64,000 nt of DNA from Polyporus tsugae (taxonomy: Eukaryota; Basidiomycota; Agaricomycetes; Polyporales; Polyporaceae), in assembly GCA_024305745.1 (NCBI GenBank), contig JAHRBS010000001.1, forward strand, positions 868,001 to 932,000. Direction: 5' to 3'. This document shows positions 48,919 through 60,457 of this stretch, piece by piece. Made by a program: the position numbers and the translations under genes. Position 1 is the stretch's first letter; the number at the start of each line of letters is the position of its first letter. The notes beneath the pieces are model-generated. The model was not told the DNA's origin, did not search any database, and worked only from the letters and a program-made list of their open reading frames with translations.

Positions 48919-49441
48919 GCCAACCTCCGCGTCCGCTGGGCTCAACAACTTGATGGTACGCGGAGGGGCAGGAAGCAGCCTTAGCCGCGACAGCCGATGG
49001 CAAGCAAGGACATGCCAAGCATGCGACGACACGAACGTACAGGCGGCTGGACAAATCGGATCGCAGGCACGGTGCGATGGGACTAGTCCCGGGAAGGCCA
49101 GACGTACGATCGTCTTGTACGTAGATTGCTTGCCCGTCCAGCCGGCTATGTCAGCGGACTGTCAATATATTTCTTGCCGGGGACAAGAGCATCGCGTGAC
49201 GTACCTTGGACATTACACGAGACGAGCGTGCAGAGACGCAGGGTCTAGATGGAAGGAACTCGGTGCAATGGTAAGCATGTAACTTTGTGCACGAGAGCAT
49301 TGTTAACGTACGTATTCTTAGCGTGGTTAGGCACGTCCGAAGCGACCGAGATCGGCGCGCTGAAAATAAGCAAGATCAGGCCTAGACCCATGCGTAACTG
49401 GCAGTGACGTACGTCTAGCGGTCCGGACGGTTGTCAGCCCA
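48919..49441. other. Spacer in repeat copy 1
   Basis: About 520 bp without a supported gene, AT-richer in its second half; possible promoter for gene Y. Confidence 0.35.
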
Positions 49442-50093
49442 ATGCCCGCGAACCGAAACCGTGAGTTAGCCGCGTTCTTGTCAGCACTGATAACTAACAT
49501 ACCTTTGAATAGTGGCACCTTCAGTCGTATCCGATGCGCGCTGCGAAGGACATTGGTCAGCACTGCTCAAGGACACACGATTGGATCGACGAGGAGCGTC
49601 GGAGCCGTGCAACAAGGCACGGGCCCCATTGGACAGTTTAGGAACGCGGCAAACGGAAGTCGAGCTCACCAACAAGGCTCCGGAGATCAAACCAACGCCT
49701 TGGGCAGCTCTCGCAAAGTGCGCCGATTGGTTCAAGACCGTGAGGATGGCGGGTCGGGTGCAGTACGGGCTGTCGGTCAGGTTGCGGGGAAGGAGAGTAC
49801 GTGAGGCGGGTTGTTGGACGACTGGAGTGTGCTGAAGACGGGGACTCGAGAAAGCAGTGGTGAGTGAGCTCGAACAGTCCCAGTCGTGCACTTACTTATG
49901 CCCTGTCACGGTGGCCCGTGCACTTTGCGCACGCACAGACCCTCCACTGCGAGCCGCGGAGAGAACACTGGAACGACGATGCGGGGTTAGGCGCAACGTT
50001 CTGGATGCGCTTGTGATCGGCGCGGTTCGGAAGCCGGTTGGCGAACCGCCCTCCCCAGCCGATGTTGGGGGTTTGATCAGACGCCGCTCATGA
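49442..50093 (+). CDS. Unknown four-exon gene Y, repeat copy 1
   Basis: Exons 49442-49460, 49513-49796, 49838-49859 and 49939-50093 keep phase across introns of 52, 41 and 78 bp, giving 159 residues. The product reads LAPSVVSDARCEGHWSALLK ... KPTPWAALAKCADWFKTVRM ... DPPLRAAERTLERRCGVRRN ... SPADVGGLIRRRS. Unspliced, the same DNA is broken by stops, and each junction repairs the frame, which supports the model. The third exon (22 bp) is the weakest point. No recognised domain; mostly helical and basic. Confidence 0.4.
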
Positions 50094-50109
50094 ACGCGGA
50101 GCGAACGGG

Positions 50110-50688
50110 ATGTTCTTCCGGGTAAGCTTATCATTTGTTTGTTGGTGCCGATGTAGTACTTCTCCCTGGCTGATCCACGCAGTTGTCAGATGGCAAGGAG
50201 TCGCTGGAACGGCAGGCCGCCGCCCAGAGAGCAATGGATTCTGTTTGGATTGGAGGACTAGAGCCGGGGCACACGAACGCGGTAGACGTTCACCTCCACT
50301 CACAGAGGCGAGGGATGGCCCTCTCGGCCACCGGAGACGGGGACTCTTACGAAAATCATGACCTTAGGGTAAGTCCGATCGCTTGGAATTCTGATGCAGC
50401 TTTTCCCGCCCTTAACTTGCGCATAAGCAATCATTTTTTGGGCGCTGTCTCCTGGGCTGGACTCGCTTGTTCTACGGCTTTGCATTACATGTTCTCCCGG
50501 TGCGCATTGCGAGTTCCGAAACGACATTAACTGACGTAAACTAATGTATGGCGTTACAGTGTGGCCACTACGGTGTGCAAGAGACTCCGAGTCCGATCAA
50601 TGAACACCACGGCCGCTCCGCTGCCAACAATCCCCCCAATGCAAAGGTCGCGCAGCCCGACGATCCTAGTAACCCGCCCGTCACCTAG
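50110..50688 (+). CDS. Unknown three-exon gene Z, repeat copy 1
   Basis: The ATG at 50110 gives a four-residue first exon (MFFR). It splices (50122-50182) to LSDGKESLERQAAAQRAMDS and SYENHDLR (50183-50368). A 191-bp intron then leads to CGHYGVQETPSPINEHHGRS and DPSNPPVT, ending at TAG 50686-50688. All junctions are phase 0; the product is 108 residues. The tail is Pro/Asn-rich. The stop codon shares the CTAG tetranucleotide with the stop of gene W on the other strand. Z may instead be the 3' end of a larger gene containing Y. Function unknown. Confidence 0.4.
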
Positions 50689-51326
50689 TTGTCCCACTCA
50701 GCAGGGACGTACTTGGGGGTCTTCGGACCAGTCTTGGGGTGGCGGAGAGGGAGGCCGTACGGGTTGGTCTTGTAGCGGTAGCGACCACGCCCGATGTCCT
50801 CACGGCCGCCCGGACGCTTGCGATGCGCGCACTTCGGGGCGGGAGCGAGGTGGTTGGCATCAAGCGAGGCGGCCAGCCGTTCGTCCTCCGTGATCCGAAC
50901 AAACCTCAGGATGCCTGATTCCCAGAGGTGCTCAAGGTGCGTGAGCACGGATGCTCCGCCGCGGATGTTGCTGAGGTTCTGAAAGGGAATGTCCCGCGGC
51001 CATCCGACGAGCTTGACACCGTGCTGCATGACGACGGACTCAATGTAGTCCTCGAGGGTCCAGTACATCCCCGCCTCGTCGTCTCCGGTCACCTCGCCTG
51101 CCGTGCCGCCGGCGGTGAGTTCGGTTCCTAGAGCGGATGAACAAGCACAATACTTACGCAGTTTATTATCCACGTCTTCTCGCAGGTGCCCTCTCACGTA
51201 GCCCCTCCTGTCGCTGTACCGCGGCTTCATGCGAGGGAGGCGCAGTGTTGATGGCGAGGGCGGACGGAGACCAGGGATGGGGCCCGGAGCAGAGACCCGG
51301 ATCGGGGATGGAAACTTTAAGCGCAT
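50685..51326 (-). CDS. Unknown protein W with GVxLVGWPxxIPFxNLSNI motif, repeat copy 1
   Basis: An uninterrupted 213-codon frame, the longest convincing frame in the repeat. It has a basic N-terminus (MKPRYSDRRGYVRGHLREDV at about residue 33), an acidic middle (DDEAGMYWTLEDYIESVVMQ), then HGVKLVGWPRDIPFQNLSNI, then LEHLWESGILRFVRITEDER, and a basic C-terminus (RKRPGGREDIGRGRYRYKTN). From memory, similar GW-P-PF-N-S motifs occur in many uncharacterised agaricomycete proteins, often in repetitive DNA; I could not check this. A 30-bp GTAAGT...CTAG stretch near 51,126-51,155 could be a tiny intron or simply coding. The stop overlaps that of gene Z. Confidence 0.55.
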   Translation of the reverse strand: MRLKFPSPIRVSAPGPIPGLRPPSPSTLRLPRMKPRYSDRRGYVRGHLREDVDNKLRKYCACSSALGTELTAGGTAGEVTGDDEAGMYWTLEDYIESVVMQHGVKLVGWPRDIPFQNLSNIRGGASVLTHLEHLWESGILRFVRITEDERLAASLDANHLAPAPKCAHRKRPGGREDIGRGRYRYKTNPYGLPLRHPKTGPKTPKYVPAEWDN

Positions 51327-52505
51327 GCTGTGTGGAGTCGACTGCGAGTGGGATTGAAGTGTGGCTGGCGTGAGGACGGAATGGAGGTGCGGAAAGGATG
51401 TCTACTGTCCAGACATTAAATACAGCGACCATGTCGAATACTGCTCTGGCTCAGTAGGAGCCAATGGATACCCGCAGGTGCACGCAATGCGGGACATGTC
51501 GCGGTTCCGAATGTCCTGTTCTCTCGGTAAGTCCAAGCCGGCTCTCTTCACAAAGTTCCTGCCGCTGAATGTTACCGCCTCTTCGGCACATGTGGTGTCG
51601 AACAGTGTCTGTGTTGTACAATGTACCCCCGAGTGTTCAAGTCGTCAGAAAGATGGCGTGTCTGTGAACTATGAACAATTACGGGACTTACAGTGCACAG
51701 CCAACTATCTGACTCGCTCAGAACCTAATGGACTGGCTTGAATCCCTGAGGGATGGCTGGCTATCGAACCACCTTGTAAGGTAATTTGTGCAGCTCCGGC
51801 TAGCTTGAAATTGACGCTTCTTCGGAATTGAAGACGGGCGGCGGAGCCTTCAACGGAAAGAGGCAGGCACAGGAAATCTGAAACGCGCGCTCGGACCATG
51901 CCCAGCACTTTGCAATCAGCTTCGTGCGCGCGCCGGTATCTGTCGAAGGGTGTCGAGACCTTGGCCTGTCCCGTCTGATGGACCTAGGCCATTGATTGGC
52001 TCTGTAGGTGTGTAAGTGTTCTGAATTATACTGTGTGTCCCTGTGCACTGGCGAGAAGTGAATGGGAGGGGAATCCCTGCGCAAGCAGTAAACTACTGCA
52101 TGCGCTAGGTTTCCTCCCGCATTCACTTCTCAGGATGAGGGTGTAAGAAGATATAAGTCACGCTGCTAGTACTTGTAACTGTAAGCCATGAGATTCGAGA
52201 CTTGGAGGAAACGGGCGGATCAATGAAACAGAGAGAATATGCGAGCAAGGATAATCACAATCAGTCTAAGGGTGAACTGTGAAGAAAGTTAGCCGGCAGT
52301 TGAGGCGCCGCAGCAGGAGCCTGGACAGGAGTTGACTCCCGCTAAGTATTACATACAGTGAAACAACAGGCGAAGCACTTCCCTCCGCTCCTGTGATGTG
52401 TGATCGGAGTCCATCAACCCATATCTATCTTGTCCCGGGGTTACTGTTCCACTTCCACCTTGCCCTCGAGCCACCACCACCCCCTCATCACCATCTGTTC
52501 ACAGA
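51327..52505. other. Repeat-flanking stretch without confident genes
   Basis: The first ~150 bases are still matched by copy 2; beyond 51,473 copy 2 has left the window. I see only short frames. It is AT-richer between 52,000 and 52,400. Confidence 0.35.
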
Positions 52506-52840
52506 ATGGCCACTGGCGCCCCTGCCTCCCATACTGCGTCTGGTGGCCTACAAGTCACATTGCAGTGAGTTAATGAGCTCGTATCTGTCTTTGTTTGCTG
52601 TCTCTCACTTTGCATGCATGTACAGATTTCACCATCCGGCCGCACAGGTAGTGCTGCAGACGTCGAAAGTGGCGCAGACTACGGTGAGCACGGCATGTTA
52701 CTTGATTGGAGTCACTTTCTCACGCTGCGATCCTTCTGCAGACGCGGAGCGCCATGTACTGTCCTTCCGTGACGGTCGTCAAGATGCTGTCCGGACGCCG
52801 CTTCTCTACAAACATGGTCGCTGAAGCCCTATTAGCGTAG
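52506..52840 (+). CDS. Small three-exon gene V of unknown function
   Basis: Exons 52506-52564, 52626-52683 and 52742-52840 are joined by 61- and 58-bp introns with GTGAG donors and TACAG/TGCAG acceptors. The phase is exact and the product is 71 residues (MATGAPASHTASGGLQVTLQ ... VVLQTSKVAQTTTRSAMYCP ... SGRRFSTNMVAEALLA). There is no signal peptide or recognised domain. It lies in the part of the repeat unit not covered by copy 2, so conservation cannot be tested here. A C/T-rich stretch precedes the ATG. Confidence 0.4.
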
Positions 52841-54095
52841 CGGCGGGTATGCTAGATATGTCGGGTGTATGGTATGTGCTCTGTTTTTTATATGGCAGTG
52901 CTTGCTGCTGATATCCCGATAGCCTCGCCGTAAAATTGTGCACGCAACATCTGGCAGCAGGCCGCGATGTCCATGTCAAGTTCAAGTGTCACAAGACGGC
53001 CGCTGTCATTTTTCACGCGGGAGACAGGTCGGCCGGCGGACGGTCTCGATGTTGAGGTGCTCTGACGGGAGGTCCATTTGGTAAGCCACTTTCCACGCAA
53101 AGACCGTTGGCGGTTACTCATTTAACTTTTTGCAGGTTGGCCGGCGGTGACTTATCACGCTCGGATGTACAGTTGCGCACACAGACCGGCCATCATGAAG
53201 GGAGTACGTAGTTGTGAGCAGGGGTTGCATGCCGAGACTGACTGGAGTTGACAATTCACACAGCGAGCAACTTACCTGGCGAGAGAATGATCGCCGGTGG
53301 AGGAAAATCACACGCTGATACGGAAGGCCGAGAACAGGGTCAGAATGGTGGCGGAAAGACGAGGCTGCCGCGCGTTGACGAGTACGTCCACTCGACCATC
53401 GGAGTAGGATAGGGCACCGGCGACTTGAGACGGGCGAGTGCGCACCGCCGGCCCGGATCTGTCCTTCAACACTGGCCGGGCATTTGCGTTGTACCCAGAA
53501 CTCATCACACATGGGCAGGCGAAGGCAGGACTCGAGACGTACGTACCTTACATTCAAAGCATCCGGGGCGAGACTGACCTTTGGAGGTTTGCAGTGCCGA
53601 ATTGACATGGGACGAGGCGGCCGGCGGACAAGGATTGCACTGGCACGCTTGACCGGCGCGAGACTTGGGCACTCGTGCGGGAGACGGAGGTGGCAGACTC
53701 ACCGCATACACGGACTCACCTGGGATGTACCTCGCCGGCGTTGGTATCCGCAGGCCGCGATGCCACCCATGGATGCCGGCGGGTGCGAGGAGGCGACAAC
53801 AGGTACGTACCGTCGTGATCTCGCGTTCTGAGGCGTCTCCGTGAGCGTTGTTGCCCCGCATAGAGTCACCGCGCGCTCCGAAGGCGCATCCGGCGGGTGG
53901 AGCGTGTCGAGGGAGGCTGTGAGGCTTGTGGCGGACGGGATTTGAGAGAATGTAGCGCAGAAGTCGAATACACGAGCGAGTGGTACAGAGCAGAGACGCG
54001 TCGGAGGCAAGACGCGACCCACGATGGAAGTGCGTCATAGGCGCCCGTGGACTTGTCTCCGCGCGGTGTCCCTGCGTGTCCCCTACGAAGTGCTG
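52841..54095. other. Gene-free stretch at the end of repeat copy 1
   Basis: GC-rich, with many GCCGGCGG-like words and overlapping short frames on both strands, none coherent. No gene called. Confidence 0.35.
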
Positions 54096-54290
54096 CTCCC
54101 CAAGAGTGTACTGCTACCAATACTGCCTGAGTCCAGCACGCTGCTCCCTCCTGTCCTGTATCCATACCCCCAAGACTGTGTCTCCCTGAATCCACACGAG
54201 CGCACCCCGCGTATACCTGTATGCACAAGAGTGTACCAGTGCTGCCTGTATACACAAGAGCATACCACTGCTACCTGCCTGTATATACCA
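54096..54290. repeat. Imperfect ~30-bp repeats before repeat copy 2
   Basis: Units resembling CACAAGAGTGTACCAGTGCT followed by GCCTGTATA occur near 54,098, 54,223 and 54,252 with substitutions and small gaps. They lie about 100 bases upstream of the second 12.5 kb copy. Confidence 0.5.
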
Positions 54291-57099
54291 TACCACCCAA
54301 GTCCAGCATAATCAACGGCGCATTTGCGTCTCTTCTGCGTCTCCGCTGCCCGCACACGAGGCTACCAGACGGCTCGGGTGTGGGCTTCCGGAGTGCGCAC
54401 CTCGCTTCGCGATCATTGTTTGCATGCCCCAGTGAATCAAATGTTCATCGCTCTCTCGCGATGTACCCCGGAAATACAGCAACTGCCGCGCGAGATATCG
54501 ATGCTCGGACGCCCAGGAGGGGAAGCTCAAGCTCGTCAAGAAGCTCGGAAGCAGGAGAGGCGGACGTCCTTCTCGGACAAAATCACCGCTGCCGCGTTCC
54601 ATACCTCGTATGGACATGCGCGAGGCCAGCCAGTGGTCCTTCCATCGCCAGGGTGCTGTTCAGAATTCTGAGGGTGCAAGTGCTTTCGCGCGTGCGAGAG
54701 AACATGTCCGCGCTAGATATCCACGGGCAAGGTGTCTTGCCTTCTGTGGCATGCTGCATTCTCTGATCCATCACGTTGGATCCACACATGACTCCCAGCC
54801 ACAACTCGACCCGCGGCCTCGAAGCCCATGAGAACGCCAGCACGGAAAGCCGTTGGCGGGTGGCGCCGAAGAAGACGAAGCCTTCAGGGCAGCTCTAGCC
54901 TCTGCGAATCCGCCTGTCCCCGGAAGTCGCGTCCCCTAGCGCTCCGCGAGGCAAGTCCCAGCTCCGCGAATCCCAAGTCCATACTGGCTGCGCATTATTC
55001 CTAGGAGCGGCACAAGAGGACCTTGTAACCCTACACACTCTCTGTAACGCGTTTCGCATGTCAATTACGGGATGTGTTGCCACTACTATATCAGTCCCTT
55101 TGGGATAGCTAAACCTTCCTGCTCAGCCGCCGGTCCAATTGTCTCCATACAAACTTAGTTGGCCGCCACACCAGGGTCCAGTATCCAGCTCTGCGCTATA
55201 ACGGTACCCGGAGTTCGCAGAGCCACAACATGTCCGCACACTGGATATCCAGGGCGGTCCGACCAAGTGGCTCCTCGGGAACTGGCGCGCCATCCTTATG
55301 CAAGCCTGCGAAGGGATCGCGCTCGTTACAGCACTAGTAATAGAGTAGATAAGCCCTAGAACGCCCCCTGCGCTGTTCCAGTTCGCCGGGATGCTCGCCG
55401 CCATGCGCGCGTGGGAGCTTACCCGATGACAATGCTTCGAGTTCATGAGCGACGCTCGATAGAAGCGCGACGTACGCACGCTGAGGGCGGCAGTGGACCA
55501 AAAGCGCGAACGCCCGGCGCGTCCGCGTGCGGTCGATTCGCCCGAATTCGATGACCTCGATCGCGATATGCAGCTGTCGTAAGTATTCGGATGGCTTCCC
55601 CGATGAACGCAGAGAGGATGGAGAAATCCCATATCGAGTGCAGAGCATGATCTGATATTACTTACTGTCTGCTGCTGCATGCATCGGATGATTACATCCC
55701 GCGGACCCGTTCACAAAGCCGCACACACCAAGCCACTGATAGAATTCACACCGGCGTATAGCTGGTCCGATTGGACATGGATAAACGGATGCGAGCTCTG
55801 CGACGCTGCGCGCGCGGAGCCGGGGGGACTCGAGGCGGGACGGGGAGCGGTGGGAGAGCTTGGGAAACGGAGTAGTTGCCGAGCGAGCTTGTGGCGCCAA
55901 TAGACACCGACAGCAATACCGTATTTGGTATGAAAGATCCAAGCGCACTGGCGCCGACCGTGCGCACTCCGGCGAGCCGCGAGCTGTTCCATCGTTGCGC
56001 AACCATCATCTCGCCATGCTCAGAGCGACGGAGACGAGAGGAAGAGTCGGGCTGAGCGCATGGTGCTCCCTGCGAAACGGTGGGAGCACAAGAAGAGAGA
56101 GCAACCCAATTGGTTCTGAGGGTACGTATTAGTACGCGTATGGCGGTGAACAAGACCATATGAAACCCGAAACTCTGCTCTCAAGGCAGGGTGCACATGT
56201 ATGTCAATATGACATGTGCTACGTCCCGGCCTGACTTGTTCTCGCATTAGGTCCTTGACAGGGGATCCGGTAGCAGATGAGAACATGCAGAAACAGGCGG
56301 CCCTAGATTGGACACCCGCCCGACTGGTTTCAATCCAGCAAACTTTGAATATTTCCCTTTTCATGGCTCTTAAAACATCCGGTTAACAATGGGTGTATAG
56401 AGTCACCTCAGGGTAGCCTAGAGCTGGTCCAGAGGGACCCGTGTGGGTGGGAACGGACTCAGTGGGCAGGCCGATCAAGTGATACTTCAGTCAAGAGCCT
56501 AAGGCCCGGCCTCACTGGACCAAGACGCGCCAGCGGCGCCACATGCGAGGCATGCGCAAGGAGAACCTGGAGAAGAGATCTAGACTGCTTCGTTCTGGAG
56601 GCTCAGACATCTGCAGAAAGGGTTCCCGGATGCAGGATGGGCGGGAAAACGCCAGGAAGAAGGCCCGAACTTTGGCTGCATGCGTGCGCAGCGATCCGGG
56701 GTCGCTCCACCGTCGAAGCTGGTCAGAGCGCACGGGGACGGCGTTCGGTCGGAATAACGACGTCACTGGTCAATGGCCGAGGGCTCCAGGCGACAACGAA
56801 CGTTTTTGTGCAATGGCTGGCAATATATTTACATAGACGCGGCGTACGGCGGTACGATGGACCTCCGACTCGAGTCCGAGTCCCAAGTCCGACTCACCCG
56901 CGGCAGTCCTCCGCCGAGGACGGGTTAAACTTATGCTGTGGCGCAGACACAGCCTGTGGGCAATCGCCGCCTACATTGGAGGCGCTGTCGAGCGAGGGCT
57001 CGGGCGGGGGTTGGAGGACTCGGAGACGGAGGATAGGGCGTGCAGAGGGGGAGTTGAGCGGGATGATAGTCCGAGGTGATGCAGTCATGAGAATGGAAC

Positions 57100-57324
57100 A
57101 TGATGCGGACATGTATAGAGTGCACGTTCCGGAAGTACGTCGTTCAGTCAGAGTTGCCGCATTGGGAGGAGGTCCTGGAAGCCATTCAATCGATCCGGTG
57201 CGACCAAGCGAGGCCAGCCGCCGCCGCCGTCCCCACCGCAGGACCACTTTGGCCACTCGTCCTGGCCAACGGGCCCAGCGACGGTGACTGGTACTGGCAA
57301 CAAAAAGGTCGGTGGGCAGAATAA
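57100..57324 (+). CDS. Possible coding segment in repeat copy 2 (74 codons)
   Basis: Identical counterpart of the segment at 44573-44797. Its perfect retention follows from the young age of the duplication and is not evidence of selection. Confidence 0.25.
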   Translation: MMRTCIECTFRKYVVQSELPHWEEVLEAIQSIRCDQARPAAAAVPTAGPLWPLVLANGPSDGDWYWQQKGRWAE

Positions 57325-57509
57325 AAGCGCGGTGGGCAGGGAGGATAGCGACGAACCGGGCGGGGATTGGTCAGGAGGCGTCAGACGCCCATGGCCGGGT
57401 GGGCCACCCAGTTGTGGTCAGGGCAGCTCTTCCCTCTCCGAGTCCGAGATTCACGGAAGCGAACTGTGTGTGGCAGGTGGGAATGTTGTTCGATCGCTGG
57501 GAGCTGGCC

Positions 57510-57551
57510 CTCTGTCTCTGTCTCTGTCTCTGTCTCTGTCTCTGTCTCTGT
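57510..57551. repeat. (CTCTGT)7 microsatellite, copy 2
   Basis: Seven units, the same number as at 44983-45024. Equal length at a site type that mutates quickly points to a very recent duplication. Confidence 0.93.
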
Positions 57552-60457
57552 CTCGGCAGCTGCTCTCGAGCTCTCCCGTCTTCTCGCTCGAGCTCTCCCG
57601 TCTTCTCGCTCGCTCTCTCGAGTCGTCGATCGTCGACCCGTCAAGAGCTCATTCAAGCCCGTCTCGCAGACGGTCTCAGGCGTGGATTCATGCCGCTAGG
57701 CGCTCGCCATCCGTCCTTTTGCACGGCTGCCTCGCCTGTTCCACGCGGTTCCCCGCCGGCTTTCCGCCCTCAATGCGCCTCCCAGAACGTGTTTGACGTG
57801 TCGGAAGCTTCAACCGAGCCTCAAGCCAAGCTCACTTGAACCGTCCGCCATCGTGCGGAAGACCAGCGCTGCTCCGGTGAGTCGAGTCTCTCTTACCGTC
57901 TCTTCGTTTGCAACCGGCTTATCAGGTTGATGTTCGCGCATCCGCCTTAAGCGAATCCCAAGCGCACTAGTCCAAGTGGCCCTGGCGGTCGACTTCCGTC
58001 CATCCCGACCGACGATCCTCTTCTCGCCCGCGAACCCCATCTGCACGGCATCGTTCTGACGTCAAATGGACGTCAAATCATGCACCTCTGCCTCGGAAGG
58101 TACGGACGACGCGTCGCCGTGTTCTCAAGACCGCTCACAGCGCGGACATCGCCCGCTTGTCAGCTCTCCACCACCTGCTACTCGTCTGGCCGTGAGTATT
58201 CAACGCTCAACACTCGCCTTTCCTTCGTCGCGCCGGCAAGCCTGTCAGGACACGTTTAAGATGCGCTACGCGCCCCAAACCGTCTTAACGGCCAAGGCCG
58301 TGCCTGTGCCGCCACGATGCCCTCTTTTCCCGCCCGGTGAGTCTCTTCTTCTCCCTGCCTGGCATCTTATGTTTACATCGCCGTACTGACAGCGTTACCA
58401 AACGTTTATGTGCCAGGCACCGACTAACAAGCGTCGGTACGGCCGGCACCGTCGAGCTCGGCGCAGGAAGACGCCGCTCACCAGTGGGCAAACGAACCGC
58501 GGTCTCGGTCGTACGAGGTACGTCAAACCGCGGTTGCGTGACGTCACAGAGCTTCCAACTGACCGGCTCGAATGCCAGCATCGTAAAACCAGCAATTTGG
58601 AGGCGGGGTGGGCCGGTGAGCACGCGAACACCGCCCCTCTCTCCCGGAAATCCCCTCTCGCACGTCCAGACATCGACGAGCCCTCACGAAACGACGTCTC
58701 CCGGGCACGTCGTGTCTCCCCGCAACAGGGAAAACACGTTCTCAGGGTGGAATTGCCGCGATGACGGAACAATAGCGCGATCTTCTCCTTGCAGGTGAGA
58801 ACATCTCGCCATCCTCCGCCGGCACGGACCTCTCGCGGCTAACAACTCGTGTACTAGGTCGCGGGAACACCTCCGCGATGCGCGCGGCCCGTTCGCCACC
58901 AAATGGCGCGGGTTTTGAAAGTCGACACTTTCGTCGATTTCATGGGCGCAGCACTGCCGGCCACCAGCTGCCGCCCCACGGCGGCCTGGTTGTCTGGAAG
59001 GTATATCCGTGCCATCAGCACGGACCTGGACGGACCTAAAGCAGCGCGCGGGACGACTGTTGAAGCCGTGTGCGAAGATCTACGGCGCGCTTTGTGCGTG
59101 CTTGGCGAGTGAGTCGCCCATTACTCGCTCCCAGTGCTTCGGAGTGCGTTCTAACTAACAGGACACAGTCTCTGATCACCCCCGCGACGAACGGTATCAG
59201 TTGCGCGAAGATCCCATGAGGTCGAAAAAATCGCGTAAAACGCGATTTCATTGGGCTTCCAAAGCGTGCTCACCTAACCCGACTCCCCAATGGTTCGCCC
59301 GGGCGAACGAACACTTCAAACGAAGTGTACGGCACATCGACAGGCCGTATGGATCGTTTTGCGCCGCCCGAGTGCAATTCTCAAAACCGGCACTAGGGCG
59401 GTGCTCAGACGGCGGGCCATGGACGCACCAAGGCGATGCCCAACAGTACTCAAGACCAGAGCCCACCGGTCGCGCCACTGACACAGGCGCCCCTCGATAC
59501 CTCGAACACGAACGAAGAAGCACGTACGACGTCCGTGGACGTTGCACGGCGCGGGATCAGGGCCCTATCTACCCGGCCAACGTAGGAGAGGCGTAGATCG
59601 GGACGGGCGTACCGCCTCCTAGGCGCATCTAAGCGGCACGACGGCCGTTCGCACACACCGTCTACGACCCCGACGGCCATATCCTTGCACTGGGAGCTGG
59701 CGAGAACAAGGATCACGCCGCCGCGGCGGTAAGAGATCCTGAGTTATGGCGGTAGACGCGGTGGGGGAGGAGGGCTCATCGGCCATCAGCCGCGGCGAGG
59801 CCCGCCAAACAAGTTCAAGACACGACGAAGGGGGCCTCGGGCGAGCCTGAAACCACCGCCGTCGCACCCGGAGCAGCCGTCGAGGAAGAGACGGAACGTG
59901 TTTTGTGCGCGCAAGGTGAGTAAATCCAACCTAACGTCCGCGCCGTGGGTCATAGCTCATTCTGACCACTTGTACCGCAGTCTATGGTCATTTCCTCAAC
60001 GAACGCCGCCGGTTTGGCGACGATCCGCCGAGGTTGAAAAAATCGCGCAAATCGCGATTTCATTGTACTCGAAAAGTGCCGCCGGCGAATCTGACACCCC
60101 GCCATTGAGACGGCCAGACAAACACTTCCAACGAAGTGTCCGGTGCACAGAGACGCCATACGAACGGTTCCCTACCGCCGGGAAGCCGTTCGAAAATCCC
60201 GCGGTTGGGGCGGGTACTCAGGCGACGGGTATGGACTGCCCCACCCAATGCCTAGCGACCGGATGGCAACCGTACCACCTTCATCCACCCCCATCCATCC
60301 ACCAACATCTGCGGGTAGTTCTCATGGCCACAATCGTTGCCGTTGGCGAAGCGTCGTCTCACCGTCCCGACGGGCAAATGCGGGGAACAAGGCGGCGAGG
60401 AGCATACCCCACTCCAGACGCTCTGGGACGACTCTATAACCCTCAGGTTCGACCGCC

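Larger units (their letters stand above)
41900..54392. repeat. 12.5 kb direct repeat, copy 1
   Basis: Homology with copy 2 starts at GTGCGCACCTCGCTTCGCG (41900 here, 54393 there). The offset is 12,493 bp at the start and 12,527 bp after about 42,130, because copy 2 carries 34 bp of net insertion in its first 240 bp. From about 42,130 to 51,473 the copies are almost base-identical; I spotted two substitutions (46822 G/A and 48063 A/G). If the arrangement is a true tandem, the unit is about 12.5 kb and 51,474-54,392 is its remaining portion. That last part cannot be confirmed because copy 2 runs off the window. No reverse transcriptase, transposase, helicase or rRNA is recognisable. Confidence 0.93.
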
